Assembly (NCBI GenBank): GCA_964418255.1
Contig: CAYQKV010000005.1
Coordinates: 62,001-126,000 of the forward strand
Reading direction: 5' to 3'
Origin: CAG-1782 sp964418255
Lineage (GTDB): Bacteria > Bacillota > Clostridia > Christensenellales > DTU072
DNA length: 64,000 nt
Translations under genes and position numbers: made by a program
The notes under the pieces: generated by a model
Database searches by the model: none
What the model was told of the DNA's origin: nothing
The model's input: only the letters and a program-made list of their open reading frames with translations
Shown: piece by piece, positions 28,701-37,500 of the stretch
How the letters are laid out: each line of letters starts with the position of its first letter
Numbering within the stretch: the first letter of the stretch is position 1

Positions 28701-30163
28701 CCGTTGTTATAAATCGCTTTTAAGGTTACCCCCGCGAGATTCAACGCGTCGCCCTCGCTGTAAACGTCCTTGCCTCCGTTGGTTATTTCCATAGAGACAA
28801 TTTCTTTGGCGAGAACTTCGATAACTACGTCGCAGTTCAGCACCGCGGCGTTTGTCGCAGTTATTCTGAAACGCAGAGTCTGTTTGCCTACTTGAAAATT
28901 ATCTATATCGGAAACGTTTCCGACGAACATTTCCTCGGTAACCGCGGATTCGGTTTCTCCTCCGAGCAACTGTTTTTTGCCGTTATCGAGCAGAATACTG
29001 TATTTCCATTCGGTAATATCGATATTTTCGCCTTGATACAAAACTTCTTTTGTCGGCGTTACGACGAGAGTTTTCGGGCTCGGCGAAATTACGTTGATAT
29101 AATAATCGAACGTCACGCCGCCGACGGTAATCCCCATTCTGTATCTGCCGACCGAGGATATGTCGCAAGCGGAAAGGTCGAGCGTTATTCTGTCGTCGTA
29201 AAAAGGTATTTCCGCAACCTCTTTGTTGTTGTAAGTAACGGTAACTATTCCGTCGGAAAAGTCGAACTCATCCGAACCCATAATCTGATTTTTTACGTCT
29301 TTGGTAACCGCGACGCTCGTAGCTCTTATGTCGTCGACGGTTATCGCATAGGGAAAAGCCTGTCCGTCGTAAAAAACCGTAACCGTGGGTCTACCGCTTT
29401 TGGTAAGCGTAGTCGAAGTTTCGTCCGTTACGAGAACGCTGATTAAGCCTGCCTCCCAAAGCGCATTGAGGTCGAGCCTTTCGACCGAATTGTCGTTATA
29501 CGAAACGAAAATTTCGCCGCCGGCAAAATCAATATCGTCGCCCACTATGTAAGCAAGTTTTTGCGGGGCGATTAACTGCCTTTGCATAACGCGTTTCGGC
29601 ACGACGGTAACCGTCATATTACAAGTTTTGTTTCCGTAAGAAATAACGAGTTGTTTTTCGCCCGACGCGCTCGAATCGAAGCCCGAGACCATAGTCGTTT
29701 CGACGGGTATCACCGCCGTTCTTCCGTTGGAGTAAGTGACGAGAATTTCAAGATTTTCCGCGCTGAAAGTTTCTCCGACAACATATTCTGTCTTATGATT
29801 GACGGATTCTACCTGCAAGGAATAAACGGGAGGCGTAACTACGTTGACGGTAAGATACACCGAATTGTTTTCATAAGTAACCGTAAGGGTCTGTTCTCCG
29901 AGCTTGTTCGAATCGAAACCCGAAATCATCGACGCGTCGAGCGGCACGATTTTCGTATTGCCAGTCTCCAACGTCAAAGTAAGCTTGGCGTCTCCGAGTT
30001 CGAAAGCGTCTCCGAGATAATACTCGGTTTTCGGCAACGTGCTGATTACGATTTTTATAACGGGAATTTCTCCATCGGTAGTTTCGCACGCAACGAACGC
30101 CGTGAAAAGCACGGCAATAAGCAGAATAAGAAAGATGACAGAAAATCTTTTCTTTAACTTCAC
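16790..30163 (-). CDS. Giant Ig-like/MBG-domain surface lipoprotein (4457 aa)
   Basis: A 4457-residue exported protein. The frame opens at ATG 30184, but GGAGG six bases before GTG 30163 supports the start MKLKKRFS. The signal ends in F-V-A-C with Cys26 as the lipid site. Residues about 30-1250 hold serial bacterial Ig-like group 3 (Big_3) repeats of 75-100 residues with marks such as TEYVVGETF, ILVTYSNG and VSGFDSS.SGEKQLVISY. From about 1270 come MBG/YDG-like repeats, for example EKVYGEADPEYAFRV, mixed with Tyr-rich regions. The final 200 or so residues resemble a LamG/concanavalin-like lectin fold. No catalytic motif, LPXTG or C-terminal membrane helix was found. It is most likely a long stalk or adhesin held by its lipid anchor; ligand unknown. 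Own promoter. Confidence 0.9.
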   Translation of the reverse strand: MKLKKRFSVIFLILLIAVLFTAFVACETTDGEIPVIKIVISTLPKTEYYLGDAFELGDAKLTLTLETGNTKIVPLDASMISGFDSNKLGEQTLTVTYENNSVYLTVNVVTPPVYSLQVESVNHKTEYVVGETFSAENLEILVTYSNGRTAVIPVETTMVSGFDSSASGEKQLVISYGNKTCNMTVTVVPKRVMQRQLIAPQKLAYIVGDDIDFAGGEIFVSYNDNSVERLDLNALWEAGLISVLVTDETSTTLTKSGRPTVTVFYDGQAFPYAITVDDIRATSVAVTKDVKNQIMGSDEFDFSDGIVTVTYNNKEVAEIPFYDDRITLDLSACDISSVGRYRMGITVGGVTFDYYINVISPSPKTLVVTPTKEVLYQGENIDITEWKYSILLDNGKKQLLGGETESAVTEEMFVGNVSDIDNFQVGKQTLRFRITATNAAVLNCDVVIEVLAKEIVSMEITNGGKDVYSEGDALNLAGVTLKAIYNNGDVGEDVAVIESMLRDENGERLDTIALLSDAGETGKTEKTVYVYYEDATFNASFTAHFSVVLVRKASSIELIGAPNNRYVLGEDFDSSDWQIKIVYSGGTTSTVSGANGGLSGKEWEFVLIKNAGSENEVAGDDLDGIGEYEVRLYYGGRSVYLSYAIKVTNEIVSVGINARHIGFVTEGTKPDLGGLFLVVTYENGDEELVQVTEEMLSGYSAPTYVFNGRTYVSSFLSANELAAADYKNGLWSERADCYYIGTADGFVKASADNYNVTSDYYVNVADTYAYGWEEVSFNFYEDENGTPVVGGYEEGKEYYLSNTSEITVSYGGKSVGAYVTVAAKRIVGLNMRSYKSEYVVTDYDWDVSQTEIGISFDNGTRLYAAGTASGNRAQIGYDGENLYFTVNGMVYRVEIGIMENGEFRKFVFADFVAELQEKINSGEDNFHSKTLTVKITDAVDGKEVYTDGFDVYCFQELISEIKIIAGEYNGAELIPYANQTVYVNEDKDLFSDGFVIGDDGLHKAFKDNAYLYVRGESGEVNYYTLARADEISSSFVLGDYVDGALQQEVEVGFLRKRCTIGLELRPNVISSLTVTVVTEDGKLSVIERMDINPDDVCVEVGYVDADGNPIDGVKTVDLRQTVCEGYGKEMNWVFGPDGTAEVILKISYGGFAQKCEVPLTVKRKTLTGIIITSMPKLEYVENVDANNPTTIDYTGGKVSLRFDNGTSQVLNLSDGNLSKNTNAFNPNKELTGGAQEQQTIYVSYTYYGVTKQTSYNVIVVDRKYVSVEYDDALGYERKLTCEYGSGEAVLPLPTIKYYARYGDSVPSVLERGAENTLGKYYVQYRNAQGILSDVWPTEVGIYTVRYSYFENGGDASNNEFYDESVTLEIKKKAIAVVVGDLEFVYGETVEGDNDGAFASIGNWRMTAVSNGIADGDAYCYGDSDETVIEEIKIYAYSAETGERIILPEANGNYGVRVLVNLAAGTYVLRPEITLKEGSNYELSELVASAQAEMTVEQRRVVVAAEKAEKVYGEADPEYAFRVYDYDDVSAAFGGADVSSLTGAEIIAKERDGLKPIGTQNGIYFAYDELKYLGDGRFDISDGIMYTDTSSVEYHLTRATDDSENAGNAHPIYSGAAVTMPDYEITYCGENLVITKADLLVTGENLFRYFGTETFTYETTAGSGKDMIFFAANETPIVRGDDFDALFGDYFRDDRTLYYNPDSGEYATEIAGDCDGWYVLYKNVRIYKNSDCTQEAGVWAYRDFSAAGRNYQGYYTAFPFEASAGTYYVAIDVSRAVLENYDVGAKESEGAYAFALTVAPISVNINVKSVVISGNSGIKDQNNGANGRLLSSYFTGEDLTVEIVDKAAFDRDLDDIFKNNILSVEYSGDNGIAVNYRLGLSALYSQFAFVRDNGDLNSGIHTVTALNNGNDFAVALYSEYYGTETMPYVRHFYEVWNSRYSVLEPNGDYSENAYVVVLPEFIKIGYGNELDYDDNGKATFLLREEYQRKLRTDFNLNSYYSLDGANFNPYDATEGISYSITNKDAQYAGSGTMVAGEYGGTMTYSFFDTATKNYLYLGSTMILESSAAMHIVNYLFDETYAVGLTTKPLVYTENFDYTVDKVGLSFTVKDNNTLYDDANNTVEVEITKGEVCSGDLLSLTFEAVVTYNEKTAETYTEIGLAAYTLNGGEETASGAFTVLNAGTYVIKVTGLGDDNYRFNTTAEGETESVAGTIDVRPIDIPIYIEYQIDDGDGNPLTITRDYQAGTNGVNPIDTVWKKASNKDAFYSYGTTTCYIVKEYYESVEATEPLYGNLGFIPSNLIVSTADAEGNYPKNVKRNEETGAIEGYPISYRIENSDYINYAVAFVYKDGDKFVKFSGEEGYQLIIKPKTALLYGFGSLNTKTYDGSPASVRSTDSAITITGDYQADKIARSGLEFIFVRPESSMMIGDYRYIKDKDGKAASSNITDVGTLLVTVTYTDANGYSNYEILFANEEVMYEDENGEKHRETAIYNILPGTVTFDFKNVVNPWLQRQYDGYGLTNRNDTAFTGTVDELVDLGIIMGNGPVDSAVDMIYKLVLKRYGTNVNSSVAVPDGTDITTTKFGDKDYDVGYYWYDFRGVFLPEGETEYVTFEEKDEAASDWLSWNYRFAVRSPVGSDVNYYECDGIYYIAQRDVYVVVNPTDNADGTLNMTVDEQNVPSAGAGSYTFYITYNGFTYLAGAEEGVSETDGRYYIDIQKRINANEQDGTFRYALYVYDNNTTRFTNLNRDENLSGYYGEGIDNGFSFGATSIYDAASGYVNASVGNLKSAYTNFNFVYDVIGFRVRARTIDVNLSLVNIESGESEMVYGTVFGNGEGLYFRFEYADGEYSFVSGIDGYDDSLASIDAIVTNIINQSSGGQLSLQDDGRNCVGFPIYMSSIADSYYEIDGVRYYKVSGGFMKNLSANRYDQNNEIIERYFTYGTGLSLDISKYNINVVQTPFFITRKEIEIVGAERAYFDKDTDNYRFVVNAEGMTQDEANAVLSTENDNGNQLKDYITDNTSIASAVGGWADNANYFVRIPSGFFKSNDANYIVKTTVVNEQLIESEWDGISVNSGTSVLLPLAVNKAKITINYSGGNEISYGDLFANGSVEYAGLPTLNAFGSYSYVNHATGETITENGVYNVNGDQNGTTLTAEQSAFRTGANLVLLLDAMREIAACSDVRSGAYSLNLSEYVSETPEFDNFEIVWGEFTFTIVKKTVELTMNVVERAYSTGDNIYNDYFSALWSERNDLYYAGGIPVSDTRDRRLAYTVSVGAFTVNGTEYNTLAKQIAMILGANYDENTDNFIYGGVTYENTFEFMTAICNYNIYAYNGADETLAESGGAVRYIALTGMESVNFELNFKRTGIMLYPEIEGIGRYTVDGTYVNLIPDAEATKEGVSIAVSENVVNGLSMLIRYNFSGYKGDEALQYVDTKRSGSYDINAYYGMEYDRRLTVVYVPELSVVNLDGSGRPSIGDVITVMLRLEESFYGGKYVTVTESNYFSVTMKEEGSPSTGYSNTVLDKSSASLIRENVAGAEGFGTYLTQQAAGYYLAQSDGTGYEGKFDIINLRARMVPVSAGASARKFEIVLYENSFGKLVLGYASGKSYVRMNYYKYYILASNNYTNVSEGGEMKKDALAEYCVFELAARSEIIEGAAVPTNTYYEMVGNGYVLTSDEIFDVDKDYYKKTVRNDLPEDISAIASEIYVNYSECVISGSVNNLFNGGNHSFGIYLDKVGAFTNVVYTKNTFNNIVRDDDGKLLYTSTTDTTTIIADRVYTVRVNVDGTTYLYSFIGEPYDYRITESTIDYADDTEDEHILTRSAYTATFFAEEGKTGINYDSLKVMISKFTVQNRLIATATNERYIANVVFWPAGESDEDIPYITNEGTAQNIGIVMGQIGNVTISGGEEAMDAYNAKYDEEKSVISTTDVTTDIANRPASVDMNPGLYTITYTNKYNYGNDQEFIISERKIRVLVTKNSSKKVILEAENDNENEENEVYRVDPYSPQVYTDGYYFTADLQSEMFGSSGLTYVFDSVNFTSASGSIWMYFKLTDTDFRNLTNRYDELPDVSGVALRIERKTVDGRVVTTARIIAARQLPTDNPNNPYSNIRWMGEEKEITFAEDSSVMNILRITISRVGSDTDTGSVIGEENGVRIWNDTVVSFRLYQHSDTKTSLVFEDSLKEGFGQDTTGNPVSRAEIENTLFKSGSAHYAGIGLVGAQIRLVDMYTGMPITTKADYAEYSSAAPASGASIDGSYFENDRQITAGNIYMATDIYDVPIAYTGNALNIRFKADGSDGFRYYFGMNTPYYFRNITSSFELQGQRGLMLEYANGTLYFYFYKYGRLFRRQTVLGDLNLCDGEEHMISVYIDDSEIYAREGESGVPDENYRAILFVDNYAEAYAYIPVGNDMGTVEDNSYSVVIDDERNKDLLFMKGVYYMGFEALGNTALRVYDCIAFEQYDNI

Positions 30164-30214
30164 GACAGACCTCCGAAAGGGCATACTTCGCCCTTATTGT
30201 CTTTGATTATAAAT

Positions 30215-30243
30215 ATAATAACATATTAAAATTATTTAATCAA
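30215..30243 (-). promoter_or_regulatory. Promoter of the giant lipoprotein gene
   Basis: Minus-strand TTGATT (30238-30243), 17-base spacer, TATTAT (30215-30220), about 50 bases before GTG 30163. Confidence 0.65.
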
Positions 30244-30319
30244 GGCTTATTTTGCACTTTAAGCATAGCTTAAAAACGAAATGAAACTCATTTTCAATCG
30301 TATTTTCAAAAAATAAAAG

Positions 30320-30360
30320 AAAAACAGACAAAATTTTATTATACATTTTTGCCTGTTTTT
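30320..30360 (-). terminator. Terminator after the TM-anchored surface pair
   Basis: A 14-bp A+T-rich stem (AAAAACAGGCAAAA with TTTTGTCTGTTTTT, one G-T pair) followed by CTTTTATTTTTT on the minus strand, 25 bases past the stop of the 400-residue gene. Confidence 0.7.
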
Positions 30361-30384
30361 GATGAATTTTTAAGCAAGAAAAAA

Positions 30385-31587
30385 TCAATATTTTCTTCTG
30401 AAAAGCGCGAAAAGCGTAATAACTATTAAAACTATCGCCACACCCGCGACTATCGCTACGATATACGCCGTGACGTTTATCCCTTCAACGGGCGAAAGAA
30501 CGATAAAATCCCCCATATCCGCGGCGTCAAACACGAGATAATCGCCCGAAACGCTTGCTTCGAGAACGTCGGTATTTCCGTTATTATACAACGCGATTAC
30601 GCTGTAACTTTTTCTTCCTTTTATGCTACCGTCCATATACGCGCGCACAGTGGCAGGCGTATTGTAAACCGTTTCGCCGTCTGCGTCAAGTATAGTTACG
30701 TTATAACACGCTACAGGTTCGTTATCGGTAAGCAATGTTCCGTAGGAAGCATATTTTCTCTCCGCATCCGACTTGATTTCCGCATATTCCTTGCTGGTAG
30801 CGCTCGTCCCTATATCCGTAAAATCTACCGAATATACGGTACTGAAAATGCCTGAAACGGATACCGTAACCCGTCCGTCGTCGACTGCGGTAAGTTCTGG
30901 AACGGTATCTCTCGTAACGGTAATATATGACTTTTCGTAAATGAAATCATAGTACGGGCTACGCGCGTTCTGTGCGGTAACCGTAGCGTTTTCCACGGGC
31001 GTTTTCGGCAAAACCGCAACGTACGCTTTGTTCGTCAACGCCTCGTCCGAAATCGTTCTTACCTGCGTTCCGTTCACCGTTTCCACTCTCGTATCCGAAG
31101 GCAAGGCCCCGTCGTAGTCGTAATTTATCTTGACGTTTCCAGCCTCGTTTTCATTTACCGTAATGTTTCTTTGTCCGTTAAGATAAACGATAACTCTTAC
31201 CTTTCTTTTCGATATTTCGAAAGTAACGTTTTCCGCGAGATAAACCGTTTCTCCGTCCTCGTATCTCATATCGCAAACGTAATTTGCACTCGGATTTATC
31301 GCCTGCACGCTTGAAATAACGGTTATTTTTTCGAAATCCGGAGAAATAACCTTCCCGTTCACAGTAAAGGAAAACACGCTTAAAAATGCGTTTTTCGCGC
31401 TCTCGTTTTTTACGTAATTTTCTCCGCAATAAGGCAATTCCGAAACTTGTTTTACTTCGAGTATCTGTTCTCCCGCCGCCAGAGCTACGTCGCTTGTCGC
31501 CGTACAAAGCAACGGAAGAAGAGCGGCGCATAGTAGCACCGCGAAAATAATCGAAATTTTCAGTATCTTCCCGTTATAAGTCTTCAT
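30385..31587 (-). CDS. Exported TM-anchored protein, partner of the 3091-aa surface protein
   Basis: A 400-residue protein of no recognised family. The N-terminus is a signal peptide with a likely signal peptidase I site after ALA (residues about 35-38). Residues about 40-240 are beta-rich and look MBG-like (CGENY near the start, then VSVSGIF). Residues about 240-370 share a pattern with the C-terminus of the upstream 3091-residue protein: ATVR.Y, YSV.AL, GDYLV. A membrane helix (about 373-395) and a basic tail FRRKY end the protein, leaving the main part outside the cell. Its ATG follows the upstream TAG with no gap and without a clear ribosome binding site, so translation is probably by re-initiation. 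Function unknown. Confidence 0.8.
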   Translation of the reverse strand: MKTYNGKILKISIIFAVLLCAALLPLLCTATSDVALAAGEQILEVKQVSELPYCGENYVKNESAKNAFLSVFSFTVNGKVISPDFEKITVISSVQAINPSANYVCDMRYEDGETVYLAENVTFEISKRKVRVIVYLNGQRNITVNENEAGNVKINYDYDGALPSDTRVETVNGTQVRTISDEALTNKAYVAVLPKTPVENATVTAQNARSPYYDFIYEKSYITVTRDTVPELTAVDDGRVTVSVSGIFSTVYSVDFTDIGTSATSKEYAEIKSDAERKYASYGTLLTDNEPVACYNVTILDADGETVYNTPATVRAYMDGSIKGRKSYSVIALYNNGNTDVLEASVSGDYLVFDAADMGDFIVLSPVEGINVTAYIVAIVAGVAIVLIVITLFALFRRKY

Positions 31588-34500
31588 CTACGCTTTTTTA
31601 ACCACGATTATTATTGCCGCCGCTATGACAAGTACGGCAATCGCTATTCCGACGTACAGCAACCAATCGTAGTTATTCTCCTTTTCGCTCTCTTCCGTAA
31701 TCACGCTTACGGCTTTAATCACCTGTTCTTCCGTTCTTATCACGAGATAATCTCCGTCTTTCGTACCGTTTACTACGCTTACGCTTCCGTCCGAAGCGAG
31801 TACCGCGACGCTGTAAGAAAGCGCTTCGGTTTCGTTTGCTCCCGCAAACAGTTTAGGCACATACAGTCTTACCGTCGCTCCTCCTCCCGATTGAGTCGAA
31901 ACATAGTTTTCGTAAGTAAATACGAAAATCTCGCTAAGCGTCTTACCCTCGTAATCTTCGCCGAGTTTTTTCAGCGATTCGAACGCTTCCGTCATATCCG
32001 CATATTCGGTATTCTGTTTTTTAGTTATCGTTATCGTAGTATCCGACGAGAACGAACCTTCGAATATCGCGCTTACGCCGTCGGACAAAGCGTTGTCTTC
32101 CGCTTTTACCTCCGCTTTGTTTATGGTAAGTATGCCGAATTTGTACGTTATATTATAGTTCTGCGATGTCGCGCCGTATCCCACTACCCTGTACGTTCCC
32201 GAAGCGGTCGGTTTCTCGGTAAGTTCGGTTCCGTTCATCGCGTAGTACGCAAACTGCAATCCCTGTACCACGGAGGAGAAAGAGGCCCCCGAAGTAAGAC
32301 ACCCTTGCATCGTCGCGCTCGGCGTATAATCGGTCTTTTCGTTTACCGTTAAATCGTTAATCTGCACGGTAAGTTCGGCTTTTTCTATCGAGAACACGCA
32401 CCACACGGGAGTGGTCACGAAGTAGTTCTCCAAATATTCGTATGCCTTAACTCTGTATACGCCTACGTCCGACGGATTGTCTCCTATATCGCCGATTACG
32501 CCGTTTTCACTGACGGTATAATTATACGGCACCCATTCTCCGTTTACCGATTTATCGAATATCAGCAACGGATAGAAGGTTTCTCCGTTATCCATAAAGT
32601 ACATTTTTATGCTTACCGCGCCGCCGTTATATTTGTATTTCGGCGCAACGTCGTAATTTATCGCCGTGTTTCTTCTCGCTATCGTGAATATCTCTTCCGC
32701 GCTCTTATCTGCGAAATTATCGGTAGCGACGTGTATCGCTTCCGCGATATACGTTCCCGCAGGCGCGACGGAAATATCGGGCACCAAATCACCTCTCAAT
32801 CCGTCTTCCGTAATATAGTAATAATTGACGGCAAGCTGCGCGCTGTAACCGTGAACGCCGTTTGCAACCGCGGTAAGCCCTTCTGTTACGTTGCCGTAAG
32901 TCTGCACGCCTTCTCCGCCGAAGTCAATATTTACCTGCGCGCGCATAATTTCAAGATACCCGGTCTGCGGAGATTCGGAATAGTTCTTATTTCTTATAGT
33001 AACCGTAACTTCGTAATAGTCGCAGTTTGTCGGCGCGATTTCGCTGTTGTAGTTGGTCTTTTCCGAATAATACAGCACCGTGTAATCTCCGTTTTCTTCG
33101 GTAAGCACTTCGCCGTTCACGCCGTCTACTTTAAGGATAACAGGTTGCGGTTCTCCGTTGTAGACCACTCTGAGAACGTTTACGTTCTGTCCGTCCTTAT
33201 CAAGGAATTTGACGTTTGCTCTTGCGGGAGTAATCGTTCCGTTAAGTCGGACGTAGGTTATCTCGCCGTCTACGTACGTATCGGACATTGCCATAGAAAA
33301 CTCGTAGTTTTCCGCATCATCCCCCATAAGGGCGGCGTCTACAAGCAAATAAACGTCGATGTCGCTCATTACGTCGAATTCGTCGTACACGTTCTTACGC
33401 GCATATCTGCTCGAAGAATAATTGATTTTCAGACTTATATAGTCGCCCGAAACCAGACCTATGTCGCCGCTCTGCGGCGTAAATGAATAATTGCCCGCGT
33501 ATTCCGCAGTTTTGGGAGAAACGCTGTTTTCTATAACCGCGTCCGTTCCGTCGTATTCTTTGGATATTCGCCTATTGCTGTCCGCATCGAAACTTACTCC
33601 GACTCGGCGTTTATTTATCGACATAACGGGATAGAGAATTTCTCCGTCGTTTTCGAGATACTTAACCACTATTTTATAGTTGTCCGCATAACCGTACTCG
33701 CCCTCGGAAATCACTATCTTTATATAATACTCTCCCGCGTTTACAGGTAAATACGGCGTTCCGTCTTCGTTTATGAGTTCCTCTCCCGTTTCCGCGTCTA
33801 TAAAGACGTAAAGCGGATTTACAAGATTAAGCATCGCTATTCCGTTATAATAACCGTCGTTCGGAATAGTCGCGGGTCTGAACTTAATCTCCTGCACGCT
33901 TCTGTTGCTCGTACTGTCGTCGTATCCCATAAAACCGCTGTATTTAACGTTGAATACGGGATATGCTCCGCCCGTTCCGATATAAGTCATCGACGCGTAG
34001 CCTCTGTCAGCGTTGCCGTTTTCTCCGACGAATTCGAGTATCAATTCGGTTTTTTCCACCTCGAACACCCAGTAGAAGGGTTCTTCTATACCTATATAGT
34101 TTCTGCTCGAACCGATAGAAATACGGAACAGATAGTATCCTACGTTTACCGCGCTTCTTATTGTACCGATTACGTCCGCGTCGGTATAGTCGTCTCTTTC
34201 CGGGTCGTAATTCGGGATATATCCGATATACGCGACTTCTTTTGCAAACGCCGCGTCTTCGCCGTTATCCAGGTTTTCTCCGTCCCAGCCGTAACGTCTG
34301 ATGTCGGGGACAAGCGCGACGCCCGCGTAAGGTTTCGATTTATCTATTTCCACGCAAGGATAGTCGCCGCCAATAGTCAGTTGCAATCTCTTGATTTCGA
34401 ATTTGAGCGAATCCGAGTAATCGAACGCATAATCGTAATACGTCACTCTGTCCGACCCTATGGTAATTACCGTAGCGGGTTCGTTACCGCCCATAGCTTT

Positions 34501-37500
34501 AACGTAATAGTCTGTTCCCGCGCTCATTCTCGTACCCTGAACGTCGCCGTCGGTACTCAGTCCGCCCGACACCCAGTCAATTCCGGGCATAGACGTGATA
34601 GCGTTCAACAGATTATTTTCGTCGTCGCCCGCCCAGTTTCCGAAAGTGAAGAAGAATTTATTCTCTACGGATTCGTTTGTCGTTCCGTAATTCTTGTAAC
34701 TGAGCTCTTTCGGGTCTGTCGGTATTTCTCCCGTCTCGGGATTTTTCGTTTTGATAAACACGGACAGCTGTCTCGCTTCTATTCTCACCTTATACACGCT
34801 CGTGTAAGTGATGAAGTTGTTGTCGTACGTAGCCGTTCTTCCTTCCATCGCCGCTTCTATCGCGTCGTTATAATTGACGATAAACGTAATATAAAACTCG
34901 TTTACGTGCGTAAGGCTGATAAATTTGTTTTCATTCCATTTATAGACGATTGCACCGTCTTCGCTGCGGAAATATGCGAAAGAACTGTCCCCGAGGTAAT
35001 CCGCGGTCACGGACATATAGGCTCTTACGTTCAGAATTTCACCGTTGCTCGAATCTTTGCTTAGAACCTGCAAATTTTCACCGAACGAAAGTGCTTCGGC
35101 GTCGTAAGTTTTCGCAAAAGCTCCTTCGTATCCCGCGCCCGTTTCTCCCGTTGCTCGGACGTTATCGCTCGCGTTTACCGACAAAATTATGTCGTCCGAC
35201 CTGTCAATCGCGAGATAAAGCACGAAATACGCTTCGTATTCTTCCGTAGGCGTATGCGTCGTTCCGTCGAATTTCGCCTGCGACGTGCGGTTTGCAAATC
35301 GCAAATTATTCCTCATATTGACGGGTTCCTCGCCTGCCGCCGCTACCGAATTTCTTAACGTAACTTTAATAAGGACGACGTACAATCCCGCGTCTTTAAT
35401 TATGTCTTCGCTCGTTTCCGCGTTGATAAAGTCGTTTCTGTCGCCTTTTTCGTATTCCGCAAAAGACTGAATTTTATTCGTTGTGAAATCTTCTTCGGTA
35501 GAATACATATACGCCCACATAGGCAAGCCGTTCGAATTGTATTCCACCTCGACGTTCGCCCACGCGCCGCCTAAATTTACCGTTTCGTTCTTTAAGGTGG
35601 TTCCCTCATAATACTCGTTAAATTCCCTTAAAATATACTCGGAATCGGTGAATTCACCATCCCATACGGGATTGATTAAAGTACCGTCGAATTCGCCGCT
35701 TTCGTGCTCGGCAAGGTCGATTTCCAAAACCTCTACGGTGAAAATTACCACCTGGGTTTTTGTTCTCGCGTAGTTGGTCGAGCTTCCGCCCGCGGCTTCA
35801 GAGGGAGACGCGTACACTTTGAGAAGATACCCGCCTTTGTTTCCGTCGTTGTCGTAGAAAACGTTTTTAACGTTTCTGTTAAGCGTCGACGCGTCGTCGT
35901 GCTCGTTTATTGCTATATAAATATTTTTCCCGTCCACGGTATCGACGTAAGAAACCTTTGCGTCTCCGTCCGTATTTTCAAAGTTCGGTTCGATATTTTC
36001 GGTAAGGACTACCTTTGTCGAATTTTCGTCGTTGTCTACGTAATAGTAAAAGTTGGAATTTATTTCGTCGTAATAAATGATTGTTTCCGTAGACGTAATG
36101 ACGTTCTTCGCCTTTTCTCTGTCGTTATCCGTATAATAATAGTACGCCGCCATTCCGTTTGCGTATAATTTATACGAAATTCCGCCTATAATCGCGTAGA
36201 GGTTTCCTCTGTCTTCTTTTACCGTCGCAGGCGCGCCGCTTTCGTCAAAATATTCGACGAAATAGTAATAGTAGTCGTTTATATCGGCGGGACCCGTCGA
36301 AATTTTTGCTTCTTCGATTTCCACTCCGCTCGCGCTGTAATCGCGGACGTAAATACGATATTTTCCGTCCGTACCCAAAGCGAAATACGCGGCGATAAAC
36401 TGCGTAAGTTCCGCAGGCGCGTCGCTTCCGTCTTCGGTCACGACGTCGCAATCCGGCAACAGATTCGCGCCCGTATAAGAAGTGTTCTGATTTCCTTCCA
36501 TTTCAAGCAAAAGCGTTTGTTTCTTGACAAATAAATCGCTTGCCACATAGTTAAAGGAATAGTTTTGTTTATATGCCCCGCCGAGCTGCACCGCGCCGAT
36601 TTTTCTTCCCGCCTGGTCTACGTATTCTCCCCCTACCACAAAGCAAGAGGTATCTACCGTAACGACGGCTTCTCTGTCAACGCCTCTTACGAAACCGTCG
36701 CCCGCGGCAAAACCGACGTAATAAAGTCTGATTAAACTGGTATCGTACAGTTTAACGCTCGGGTCGTCGTTTTTATAATATATATACGTTTTCGTAAGGT
36801 TGCCTTCGTCGGTAGCGTACAATTCGTAGGTATTGACGTCCATATACGCAACGTACTGTTCGAGTTCCGTCGCGGTAAGCAATTTTTTCCCTGCGTCGGA
36901 AACGTCGCCTTTAACTTCCTTCTCCGAATCGTATTCCGCCATATACGTACGGATAGCCGCTGTGGAGTAAACGGTTACCTGCGCGCAATAAATTCGTATT
37001 TCGGTAACCGCAGTTACCTCTTTATAGTTTTGGGTTTCGGGCGTGCGGACTTCGAGAATATAATCGCCCGCGAGTCTCATATTGAGAATATCGCTCGTAA
37101 ATTCGCTCACGTCGTATATTCTGTCGTCGTCGGTGGTCTCGGTTTCTCCTCCGATTGAAAAGCCTATTACGGTTATCAGGCTCATAAAATTCGAACTTCC
37201 GTCCGCCTGCAAAAACGCGGAATCCGTTCTTATTTTTTCGTATTCGTCGTGTCTGTAAATCAAAACGAAGGATTTATCCAAATCCGAATAATATACCAGT
37301 CCTATTTTATTCGTCTTATCGTAAACGAGCACTCTGCCTTTGTCTGCGTCCTCGCCCTGGAAGTCGAAAACGTCTTCGGGTTGCAAAACGATTTTGGTAA
37401 TTTCCATACCGATTTCTTCGCCGTTTACCGTTTCGTTTGTTACGCCTTTTCTCAGAACGAGGTTATAGTTCATAATAACTATACCGTCCGTAACCGCAAG

